Assembly (NCBI GenBank): GCA_004123355.1
Contig: SCHM01000003.1
Span: forward strand, 6,901,058 to 6,965,057
Source: Amphirosellinia nigrospora
Taxonomy: Eukaryota > Ascomycota > Sordariomycetes > Xylariales > Xylariaceae
Direction of reading: 5' to 3'
Length of the DNA: 64,000 nucleotides
Part shown: positions 1 through 9,303 of the stretch, piece by piece
Layout of the letters: each line of letters begins with the position of its first letter
Position numbering within the stretch: position 1 is the stretch's first letter
The notes under the pieces: generated by a model
What the model was told of the DNA's origin: nothing
The model's input: only the letters and a program-made list of their open reading frames with translations
Databases searched by the model: none
Translations under genes and position numbers: made by a program

Positions 1-1135
1 TTCGATACCACGGCAGCGAGTAAGTGCTCTGTTCCCCATACCGCTCTTCCAGGCCCCTTAATAGTTAGCCGGATGTTACTACAAGCGGCAAGCTCTAACA
101 CCTGGGTTATGGCAGATGCTACAGCCTCAGGATTCGAGATCCATAATTTCGTCCAAGCAGTACCGAAAAGGAAGCTTCCTCAAGTATCAAATCCTTTCTT
201 GGGCAACCTAAACATTGCTGCGGCGGAATCATTTATAGATAAGCACCCAGGGCGAGTAAAGTTAATCTTGATCACAATTACAAATAACTGGGCTGCAGCA
301 CAGCCCGTGTCAATGGCAAATATCAAGGGTACGGCCGAGCTAGCGCGCGTAAAGGGGTGCCCTTATTCTTCGACGCTTGTCGATTTGCGGAAAACTCTTG
401 GTTCATTCGTAACTCGGAGGACGGATACACTGATATGCCGGTCGCCGATATCGTACAGGAAATGTTTTCTAACGTGACGGGTTTACTATCAGTTTAAAGA
501 AGGATGGCCTCTCGAACATGGGCGGTGTCCTGTGTTTCCGCGACAAGTCGCTCTTCGCGGAACAGTACCCCGGCATAGGACACCGCTTGAAGCAGCGACA
601 AATATTGTGCTACGGGAACGACTCTTATGGTGGTAGTAAGTGCCGAGAAAGCAAGCTGGATGATCCGTCGAGACTAACGACGATGCCAGTGAGCGGTCGC
701 GATTTAATGACGGCTGTTACCGGTTTGTACGAGGTCATAAAGAGAGTTACCTCCGCAGCCGCGTTTCTCAAGTCCATTGTTTTGCTCAGAAGTTGAGTGA
801 CAGCAACCTGCCAGTTATTTTGCCGGCTGGGGGACATGCAGTCTACCTAGATATGGACGAATTCTTTCACGGCTGTGATAGACAGCTCGGCGACTTTCCT
901 CAGTAGGATTTACCCTAGAACTTCTCAGGAGTATGGGAAGAGCATTCGAATCCGGCCCCTTCGCGTGGGAATGGGATAAGAAACCTCCTGAGGAGCGCAA
1001 GAAAATACCCAATCTAGTTCGATTTGCTGTGCCACGAACGTTCTTTCCGATGCACATATCAATTACACAGTCGCAGCGATCAAGGCGCTTTACGATCGCA
1101 GACACATCCTCCTAATGTTAAGGTCACTAGAGGCA
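1..1135 (+). pseudogene. Tryptophanase/tyrosine phenol-lyase-type beta-eliminating lyase, partial and frame-broken
   Basis: PLP-dependent beta-eliminating lyase family (TnaA/TPL), which splits tryptophan to indole or tyrosine to phenol, with pyruvate and ammonia. The 5' end lies outside the window. Visible family blocks in order: an ITNNWAAAQPVSMANIK block near 283-330, DACRFAEN at 372-395, the PLP-lysine region SLKKDGLSNMGG near 491-526, a YGG|MSGRDLM block, PAGGHAVYLDMDEF near 824-862, and NLVRFAVPR near 1010-1040 followed by an INYTVAAIKALYDRRH-like C-terminal block. The frame changes before DACRFAEN, again before SLKKDG, and at least once more later. A well-formed intron at 636-689 (GTAAGT, CTAAC, CAG) joins YGG to MSGRDL exactly, and another GTAAGT lies at position 20. 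Whether the substrate was tryptophan or tyrosine cannot be told. It sits directly upstream of a prenyltransferase remnant in the same orientation. Family certain; broken state likely, but some breaks may be sequence errors. Confidence 0.85.
636..689 (+). other. Spliceosomal intron inside the lyase gene
   Basis: GTAAGT donor, CTAAC branch sequence and GCCAG acceptor, 54 bp. Removing it restores YGG|MSGRDLM, a conserved stretch of the tryptophanase/TPL family. The length and motifs match the functional introns elsewhere in this window. Confidence 0.8.
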
Positions 1136-1142
1136 AGATATG

Positions 1143-2282
1143 ATGCTTCGCCATTTCTCTTGCGGAATGAAACCCGTTCCTATGGAATGCAACGTTTTAG
1201 GGACGTATCTTGATGAGGCTAGACGCCAAGTATCTCACCTCTCTCGAGCTATTGGGCAAGATGGGGTGTCAAAAAACAAAGTTACTTAACGCTCTCGCCC
1301 TATTAGCTGTGAATGGGGCCAGACAACGATCCCACGATCTATAGACCCCTCCAGTTGGGTTTCTTCTATTAGCAATGACAATTCGCCTTTTGAGTATTCA
1401 ATTCTATTGAATCAGGCAACTGGGGAAGCAGAACTGCGGCTCCTAGTTGATGCTCAACTGAAAAACCACAGCCTGTCACAGCTTCAGGAACGGATATTGC
1501 ATCTGAACGAAGCTATTCTGATGAGACATGGCGCAACGGTTTCGCTCGATAGTTAGAAACTTATCAGGGATATATTTATGCCGAAGGAACCTGAAGGAAA
1601 CTTTGCTGCGTGGCATAGTTGCGCGGTACCGAGACGGGACCCAAGTGGAGGATATATCTCAACCCCTATGCATGGGTAGACGAAATGCGTTGTCTTCATC
1701 CCGGGCGGCATTTGAGCGGTTGGCATGACCAATGAATGGAACTTGGTAGAGAGGACTATGACTCCTACTGACTCGATTGCGTATATCTCACTCGACCTAA
1801 CCCCTAGCCAGGGGAACGCCCGCATCGAGTCTACATGGCTCATGAGGGTCTCAGCACGTGAAATCGCGCGGAAACGAGGCGATTTGCCCACATTCATGCG
1901 CGTTCGATACAACGGTTCTGCGAGTCCATGGCTGGTACCCTGGGGCCTATACAAGAAGCCTCTAATGTCTAGCTTCGCCTCACGAGCAGTACTGGAGTCG
2001 ATCTGTAGGCACGATACACTTCCCAGTGAGTGCTTATGCGAACAATGACGGGGAAATCCAAGACCGCGTTGAACTCTACATGTGCTGAGTGAAATCGGTG
2101 CCCCTATCTTTGCTGCAGAACGCTACAGGAAGGCAGTTAGTGCGGTACAGCGTAGGCCGCTAGCTCAAAGGTGTGGATTACATACCTGGGTCAGCTTGAA
2201 CAGTCCGGACGGTGCGCTGTCTAACGCATTCTACCTTTCGGCAGAACTCTTTTCGCATGAGAGGAGCAATCATTGTGAATGA
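1143..2282 (+). pseudogene. DMATS-type aromatic (indole) prenyltransferase remnant
   Basis: ABBA-fold prenyltransferases move a dimethylallyl group onto indoles or tryptophan. Recognisable blocks lie in the right order but in changing frames: SISNDNSPFEYS near 1360-1395, GEAELRLLVDAQ near 1422-1458, NFAAWHSCAVPRRDP near 1590-1633, WRIYLNPYAW near 1646-1675 (the K/R-x-Y-LNP diphosphate-binding motif), ISLDLTPSQGNARI near 1785-1827 followed by VYMAHEG, PVSAYANNDGEIQDRV near 2022-2072, and the terminal GLHTWVSL...YLSAELF strand near 2170-2250. The PVxAYxxxD and ARIxVYxxH forms resemble bacterial DMATS enzymes more than FgaPT2-like fungal ones. There are at least six frame changes and an in-frame stop near 1553, more than in neighbouring genes. 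Start unclear. It follows the lyase remnant by a few bases, as in bacterial prenylindole loci. The family call is firm; the bacterial affinity is inference from motifs. Confidence 0.75.
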
Positions 2283-2740
2283 GGGAACCTAAGTTTAGGC
2301 GGAGGTTTGAATAGGGGCTGTAACCTATAACCGGCTATTAGCTTTAGGTGCATTTCTATATTGATTTAGCGGCTAACGCAATTTCCTTAACTTACAATAA
2401 ATGGCCAAGCCCCCTCAGCTGCATATACACTTAAAAGACTTTTCTACGCGACTATACACGATATCTGTCACCGGCGTGTCACCTCTGACGACGGGTAGCT
2501 GATACATACGCGCGATAGACTTTCATGAACAAGTCTTAGAGGAGCTAAAATTGTATGCACAAGCTAACCGGCCAGTGAACTCATCTAGACAGCGCCAGCC
2601 GGTCGAGTAGTCTGATTGCATACGCTACAATAAGCTTGTCTTCAACATAGTACCCTAGGCGATTAGTTCATACCCGTGCTTTGACTCGGAAGTTCTTGTA
2701 CTTCGTTCGAACTCTTTGGTTACTACTCTACATTTTCGCA
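2283..2740. other. Non-coding stretch before the methyltransferase
   Basis: No supported gene. Short open frames only; presumably the decayed 3' flank of the prenyltransferase plus the promoter of the next gene. Confidence 0.4.
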
Positions 2741-3540
2741 ATGGCTGAACTGAGAATTGCAGACCCGTCGTTCAACTCCGTCCGCTATCTTCCCACAAAT
2801 GAAGCATACGACAGATGGGCAAAGGTATACGACAGCGATGGCAACTTCCTGCAGGCACTTGACGATCTGGAACTCAAGACACTCTTCCCACGTTTCCTGG
2901 CGTCAATCAAGTCACCTAAGCCCTGGCGTGTTGTGGATTTGGGCTGCGGGACTGGCCGCAACACGGCACTTCTACTAGGGATCCCCGAGAGCGAGATCAT
3001 TGCCCTGGATTCGAGCAGAGGAATGTTAGAAGTAGCGAAGGCTCGGCTTCTTAGCCCGAATTCCGGTCTCGAAGTTGCGGGAGACCAGTCCAATCTCCAC
3101 TTCGACATTTTCGATATGCTAGCCACATCGTCCACCCAGCGTCCGTGGCGCCACACTCAGTGGATGCCATAATTAGTACACTGGTCGTCGAACACATACC
3201 ACTACCAACGTTTTTCGCGCACGTGGCACAGCTTCTTCGCCCTGGGGGTGTGCTGCTCTTGACTAATATGCACTCTGAAATGGGCGGGATCTCACAAGCG
3301 GGGTTCGTGGACACTGCCACAGGCGAGAAGATACGGCCAACGAGCTATGCGCATGCTGTCCAAGAAGTGATAGAGGAGGCGCAGAAACACAGTTTGGAGA
3401 TTGAGACTGACGAGGAAGGGACTGGGATGAGGGAGAGGGCTGTTGATGAGAATATGGTAGAAAAGCTCGGACTTAGGAGCGGGAAGTGGGTTGGTATCAA
3501 ATGCTGGTATGGTGGGATTTTTCGAAAGGTAGAATCGTGA
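2741..3540 (+). CDS. Class I SAM-dependent methyltransferase (one frame break)
   Basis: Small methyltransferase of about 266 residues with a Rossmann fold. Motif I is VVDLGCGTGRNTALLL near 2932-2980; the acidic SAM-ribose residue follows in IIALDSSRGML; the post-motif block VDAIISTLVVEHIPLP and LLRPGGVLLLTNMH (motifs II/III) follow. The start at 2741 (MAELRIADPSF) is preferred to the upstream ATG at 2681 because homologous small methyltransferases begin near the SVRYLPTNEAYDRWA block. The reading frame shifts by one base near 3135, within a tccacccagcg stretch, between FDMLATSS and SVDAII; no intron fits, so this is either a lesion or a sequence error. Substrate unknown. Its position next to the lyase/prenyltransferase remnants suggests, but does not show, a tailoring role. 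Confidence 0.75.
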
Positions 3541-4057
3541 AGCGGCCAAAGGAAGCGAAGGAGTTGTGCTGTCAAAATGGGAGTGGAAGAAACGTAGGGA
3601 TGTTCCCTCCAGGCTTCTGCACTTATCGGTGAACTTACTCTGGACGAAACGGAATAAAATAAGGCACTATTAATTTGTTGTTATTGATACAATGTTAAAA
3701 TGTATGTTGCATTATCGATCGTAGTTAATACCATGACCCCTATTTTAGTCATTTTCATCTTGACCCTCAGCATTGGGTTCTGGTTGCACAGCAGCAGTCG
3801 CCCAAGGTTGTAGCCCAATTTTAACCTTCACATCATTAAGGCACCTATCTTGGCTGTTAAACCCCACTTATGTGCTCAGTGCATGAGAGATCTTTGCTGG
3901 AATTAGCATAGTTGTGTGGAGTATGGAAACCAATCTACCTCTTTTTGGCGATAGTCGACCCAAATAGTGACGGTCGCAGTAAACAGTTCTTCCTGAGTCG
4001 CTCACTCTCACATCTCATCAGTCTCAGTCTCACTCTCAGTCGAGCCCAAATCGCAAC
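3541..4057. other. Intergenic; pyrimidine-rich leader at its right end
   Basis: No gene seen. Positions 3994-4042 form a CT-rich tract (repeated ctcactctc/cagtctcag units) immediately before the ATG at 4058, typical of the 5' leader of a fungal gene. Confidence 0.5.
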
Positions 4058-4420
4058 ATGCCTTCCCCAGCAGCTATCACGATCTATATGTTTGGTGCCA
4101 CCGCGTTCTTGGCGGGCGTTTCATCCCTGATCGATCCATCCTCGTCGGCCTCACAGCTCAACTTTCCCCTCGCCTGCACACCCGTAGCACGAGGCAATGG
4201 GCTCGCTGCCATCGCGATGGGGCTTTACTATACCTTGGCGGCCTATCAAGAAAACACCATGTTTTTCGCTGCTACTGTGCCTATGCGGTTGCTCACTACC
4301 GCTGTATTCTTTGGTCAGGGCTGGAGCGCACCGGCGGTCTGGGAAGGCGCGGGTGCGGTCATCACAGGAATTGCGCTTTTGCTAGGGCAGCGTACGAGTG
4401 AAAAGAATAAAGTTAATTAA
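4058..4420 (+). CDS. Small four-helix membrane protein, DUF4267-like
   Basis: Intact 120-residue protein without introns. Hydrophobic segments at about residues 5-24, 46-62, 68-88 and 93-111 predict four membrane helices, with a short basic tail. Size, topology and the conserved ARGNG at the start of the second helix recall the DUF4267 / DoxX-like small fungal membrane proteins often seen in secondary-metabolite loci; biochemical role unknown. The start is the only ATG after the CT-rich leader. It lies between a methyltransferase and an O-methyltransferase. The family call is moderate; the membrane prediction is firm. Confidence 0.6.
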   Translation: MPSPAAITIYMFGATAFLAGVSSLIDPSSSASQLNFPLACTPVARGNGLAAIAMGLYYTLAAYQENTMFFAATVPMRLLTTAVFFGQGWSAPAVWEGAGAVITGIALLLGQRTSEKNKVN

Positions 4421-4645
4421 ATTTGGAAGATAACGAAAAGGAAAGTTTAATTGAGCTGAGGGTTAGAATGAGATTGTATTGGGCTGGGCCTGGTTATAGG
4501 ATCATGAGACGGCGTAGTGAGTGAAGGGGTGAGATATGAAGACAGAGGCCGACACAGAATAAAAAAAAACGCTGTCCAATTTGACGCAGATTCTCTATTC
4601 AGGTTTTATCACTTCATACCGACTTGTAACAGAGGAGGCCTAGGG

Positions 4646-6170
4646 TCATACTATCTCGGCCTCAATCACGCTTTCTAATGACGAAGGATGGCACCATATC
4701 TTACAGATTTTAAAGCCGGCAAACTGAAGAAGCTCCCTCCACCTTAATTCTGTTCGCTCAGCTGCTGAGATAAGATGCATAATGCTGACGTCTGCCACGC
4801 TTTGGTACATTGTTGAGCCTGTACTCACGAGCACACTCTCGTAAAGTAGAAGTTTAGAATAACCCTTTCTCATTGCTGCGGCGATGTTCTTGAGAATGCG
4901 GCATGCATCGCCGTCATCCCAGTCGTGAAGAATTGCATGCATAAAGTAAGTTCGGGCTTCTAAACAGTTAGAGGCGTGTCAGCAAGGCAATTACACTCTT
5001 GAAGCTATTAAGATAACGGCACTATAAGACGATGTGGAAGTAGGACACGGATGACTGAGGGTAAGAAACGGGTTCAAGGAGTATCTTTTACCTACCTCTT
5101 ACGGGCTGAGGCGTGAAAAAGTCATGACCCATGATTTGGATCTTTTCACTAACGCTGGCCATCGCGACGACATCTGGTGTGTCTTGTAAGATGAGTTTTC
5201 CGCTGGGCAGGTCTGGATACCGACGAAGCAGACGCTCCAAATCTATACCATGAGCACCTCCAATGTCAACTAGAAGTGCCTCTTCGCCGTTCACGTCAAA
5301 GTCACGCAAGAGGATGCTTGTGTCATAGATCTCAGTCCAGTCTAACTTATAAGCCGCGAGTCCGCGCATGAACCCGATGAAGCTGGCTTGATAGTCAGGA
5401 TTTACGCGGCATCGCTCGAACATTCCCAATCGGTCTGCTGTCAGGTCCATATAGTTCGTATTTTTCGGGTCCAAGGGCTCTGCGTATCCTGTTCGTGACA
5501 AGAAGCGTGGTAGATTCCGACTTGAATCCAGGCCATGATGCGTTCTTTCCAGCGCGTATAACTGTCAGAGAAGATAGGCGGACGCAGGAAGGGACATTGC
5601 AAGCCTTATACTTACCCTGATAATATTGTCTGAGCGACAGACTCTTCCTTCTGACCCAGAGTATCTGAGAAGGCGGTTGCACCGTAGACATCTTCCCTAA
5701 GCTCTTGAATGACGTACTCGGCAGCAAGAAGACGAAGCAAGCGGCCTTACACATATTGTTAGCAGATAATATCATCATCAATACTAAGATGGTGTGTTTC
5801 GAGACGCCATAAACGACGTTTTTCGGATAGAATACGGAGTAAAATTGATTGACCTACGAAGGAGGTTTACATCACATGGTATCCGAGCCAAAGCGTGGAG
5901 CTCTAATAGTGAAATCTCACGGCGCTTGCTTATATACCATGCCTCCCAGATTCCGAGATCTAAGATGACTTGTATCGCGGCGTGCACGTTACCGTTAATC
6001 CAAGAAAGTCTCCACGCTCGTTCGAAGGGTGTCTCCAAGCGGGCGAGCAGTCGTCGCGCGGCTTCTGCGATCAATACACGATCGCCATGTCCACTCGAAT
6101 CACCTTTGAAATTTGACACTTCAGCGCTATCAAGGAGCGCGATGAGCTCCTCGGCCCTGCTAGATGGCAT
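4646..6170 (-). CDS. O-methyltransferase (plant/fungal OMT family, COMT-like)
   Basis: SAM-dependent O-methyltransferase of the type acting on phenolic or polyketide hydroxyls. Exon 1 (6170-5858) carries the N-terminal winged-helix/dimerisation region (LGIWEAW, ISLLELHALARIP). An intron at about 5857-5746 joins DVNLLR to RLLRLLAAEYVIQEL, continuing to GATAFSDTLGQKEES. An intron with donor GTAAGT near 5615 follows. The next exon holds NLPRFLSRTGY and the SAM-binding block LLVDIGGAHGIDLERLL. A last intron ends before ARTYFMHAILHDWDDGDA, the catalytic HDWDD motif, with the terminal GFKICKIW...IEAEIV. The frame across the third exon start does not join perfectly (one base off). All catalytic landmarks are present. 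It shares the accessory block with the prenyltransferase remnant; its substrate is unknown. Confidence 0.8.
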
Positions 6171-8162
6171 TGTGAGGATTTAATGATCTCATACCCCTCG
6201 CGGAAGTTGTAATGACTTCCTTTCTTAATAGGAATATTAAGATGCCAGGTACCATTATGGCTAGCGCGCACCCTAGGTAGTCTTGAGTCTAGACTCGAGA
6301 TTTCATTTTTGAACTGTGGTCCATGGTCATCACGAAGCTTCACCGTTCTTGCCAAAAATGCAAAACCGCAAGAACATCCAACAACCACAAAAAGAGGCTA
6401 ATTGATGCGCTTTCATGACTCACCGCCTTGACCTGCCTTGTGGTGAGCTACGGGTGATTGTAGTATCCCCTACAACAACAAACATGGTGTCGTTGAATCC
6501 ATATCATCGGCCAACTTGACTCTGGTGCGTCTTATGTTAGTAGTTCTCATCGCAATTCCCTTTGCCAAGATTGAGTGGAATCATGGAACTTTGTATTACG
6601 TACAGGGTAAGTTCAACACAACATTGCAAGTATTAATGAGTTGAGGAAAGTGGCCTGATTCTGGTAACTGTAGGATCTTCAATCACCCTGCAGCCGTCAC
6701 TGGTCTCCTGGATATCGCTAATGTAGCATTTTGTCTGGTGCGTCTCCAGCCTACATATCCCGGACATATCTAATGAATGTCGCACTTCAATCAAAATCAT
6801 CTTGAATCACATATATTCTACAACACATTTATATAAGCGCGCTGGAGAATTGGGTCACAATAAGGTCACAAGGTCTGTTCCTCGTCCTCTGACTCAGTAC
6901 AGTGGCCATTACACCAATTGAAATGGCTTTGGAGTAATGTTACTGGGTCAAGGGCGACTGGACTCTCCTATATCGACCTAGACCTGCTCGATTATCGCAC
7001 TCCGGTTGTTCCTGGGACGCCGAATGTCGAGGCAATCCCCCGAATGTCGGCCAAGTACGCTCACAAATTTGAGTGGAAAAGCATCAGCAAAACTCGGGCT
7101 TTCAGAGACAAAAAGGGTCACAAAGAAAATGATGGTTCTTGTACTTAACCATGGCATAGCCGGGTTATAAACATATAAATGATTTCAATGATACGATTAT
7201 TCGAGGATTATGTATCATTTATGTCTGTTTATACAACCTGGGGCCTATGCTTATACCACTGTTTAAGTACTATAGTTACAGTAGACATACCTACTCAGTG
7301 TTTAACCTTCCCAAGTTTTTTCATTTTAAAAAGACTGAATCGCTGCCCGGACCAGACGATGATAGTCTTCGAGGTGGGTGAACCATTCTCAACTGGGGTC
7401 TACTCTACCAGTCATAACTCATACAATAGTATTGCCCACGATAATGCATCCGTATCTGGCGCGTGATGTCATGACTGCACCAATATGAAGTCGTTTGATG
7501 AAACTCGTCTTGGAACGAACGAGATCGATGATTACCAGGTCATGCTCGTCGCCTTGTATTCCCCGGGCAGTTCTGACTTCTATAATATTTGGCCAATTGT
7601 AGCGGACGCCAACCAGCTTAGATTCTTCTCGGTCACGTTAACCTGTGCTGCGTATGGGGCGACGATGCTGATGGGAAATCGCTTGCCGTCCGCGTGACAC
7701 AGCGCCGTTGCTGATTTGAGGGATCGCGGGTTTGTCAATCAGAGTAGTCGGCAAAGGTCTTGTGTGTGTCAGTTGATTCTAGTAGCCGTGACGGATATGA
7801 ATAGAACCTGTGCCATATATCGCGTTGTTTACCTCAATAGTATGACTGCAGCCAACTGTTTGATTTGAACCGAACGATGGCCGGGAATTGGTTATCGGGA
7901 TGAGAGAGGTCGTACGTATAGCAATTATAATTAACTCTTTTGAATATAATCACTCATACAAGATTTATAAAGCTTTAAAGCTAGAAGAGATAAATATAAA
8001 CAACGGGCATAAACCTCTTCTACTAAACAAATCCTATCTTACATCTTTTTGCGGAAGAATGGAGGGGCAACCCCCAAGGCGGGGTACCCCGCACTAGACC
8101 CCTCAGTTAGCGGCCAAAATGGATATAAACCTGTGCTCAGACCAAATTGTTATCAGTTGACC
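6171..8162. other. Gene-poor stretch with intron-like traces
   Basis: No gene can be supported. Around 6530-6720 two short open stretches are separated by a plausible intron (gtaagt at 6606 to ctgtag near 6674), which may be a remnant of a spliced gene. Open frames at 6918-7148 and 7485-7697 match no family I recognise. Confidence 0.35.
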
Positions 8163-8266
8163 GGCCTCGTGGCCCAATGGCAAGGCGTCTGACTACGAAA
8201 GATTCCATTAAGAGATGGAGTCTCAGAGACATCAGGAGATTCTGGGTTCGACCCCCAGCGAGGTCA
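8163..8266 (+). tRNA. tRNA-Arg (anticodon ACG) with an intron
   Basis: The acceptor stem ggcctcg (8163-8169) pairs with cgaggtc (8259-8265). The D arm gcc...ggc is at 8172-8186, the anticodon loop ctacgaa has ACG at 8195-8197, and the anticodon stem tctga pairs with tcagg. The T arm is ctggg-ttcgacc-cccag, and an A discriminator is at 8266. An intron of about 32-33 nt sits just 3' of the anticodon, at the canonical eukaryotic tRNA intron position. A T-rich Pol III terminator follows (tttt at 8271-8274 and 8279-8283). Confidence 0.93.
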
Positions 8267-8377
8267 TTATTTTGCTCTTTTTATCGATTTTGCGGAATCT
8301 TCTTTGATAAATACATCCATCCATTTCTATCACATACGAAAGTCCGTTTACCTCAACGTGTTTATCTTTGCCCGGTA

Positions 8378-9303
8378 TTAAGCACTACCTGTACCCCAGC
8401 TGAAGCAAGCTCCCGAGGTACAAGAAAGGTCGAACCAAGACATGACCACCGCCTCCTGGTTCTGGATATTATGTGACACGCCCCCAGCACTGAAAGCCTG
8501 AAACCAGTTGTTGTCGCCATATGTGTACTGTGTCCAGTTGCTGACGGTGTGTTGGGCGTCGAGCTGGTGGGCGTCTGGCTGTAGCCCAGAACAGCGTTCC
8601 ATTCTTTGACCTCCTCGTCAAAGTTCGTGTAATTCAACGTCTCGTCCACGGTGCCATGGAAGATCTGCATTTTCGGCCGCCAGCCGTTGTATGAAGGATA
8701 AGCCGCCTTGACCAATGCTGCCCACTCCGCTGGCGTATGCGTGATCTTCCCCGTTGCGCACGCGTCGCTCCAAACGCCGTACCCGTCCCCGGCAAAACAC
8801 CCGAATGGAACGCCGGCAAATGCAGATCCAGCGGCGAAGACGTCCGGATACGCCCCGATCAGTGTGGTGGTCATCATCGCGCCTGAAGAGACGCCCGTCA
8901 CGAATACGCGCTTCGGGTCGCCGTTGTATTTGTCCAGTGTCCAGCGCACCATGCTGACAATCCCCAAGCTATCGCCGCCCGCATCATGCGCCAGAGTGGC
9001 GTTTGACGACACATCCCAGCACTTGTCAGCTGTGTTTGGCGAATCCGGGTAGATTACGATAAACCCATATTCTGATGCCAAAGTCGCGTATTGCGATCCG
9101 GCGTAGCATGCTTGTGCATCGCCGTGACACGCGTGGGGGTTGACTAAGATCGGAGGGTTTGTCGCAAGTGTGTCTGGCACGTAGATATAGAATCCCACGT
9201 TTCGTGGGTTTGGACCGAAGTCTTCGGTAACTTGGGTCAGTGAAGCCGCGTTGGCCCCACCTGCGATGCCGGTCGCTAACAGTACCCAGGATCCCCAACG
9301 CAT
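8378..9303 (-). CDS. Acetyl xylan esterase / CE1-type secreted esterase (one frame break)
   Basis: Secreted carbohydrate esterase that deacetylates xylan in the plant cell wall. Residues 1-19 (MRWGSWVLLATGIAGGANA) form a signal peptide ending in ANA. The nucleophile elbow GVSSG is near residue 137, the acidic residue lies in FHGTVDETLNY, and the catalytic His in SAGGVSHNIQ, followed by the family's terminal SWFDL. Length about 308 residues, normal for CE1 without a cellulose-binding domain. The frame shifts once near 8550-8575, between TPTSSTPNT and VSNWTQYTYGD; the second frame ends at 8378. No intron fits, so this is a recent lesion or a sequence error. The tRNA gene lies just downstream and gene-poor DNA upstream. 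Confidence 0.85.

Noticed and set aside
6918-7148. Fragment of an MFS allantoate-type permease (WLWSNVTG)
   Set aside because: Only one short motif fits, and no further helices or signature blocks follow.
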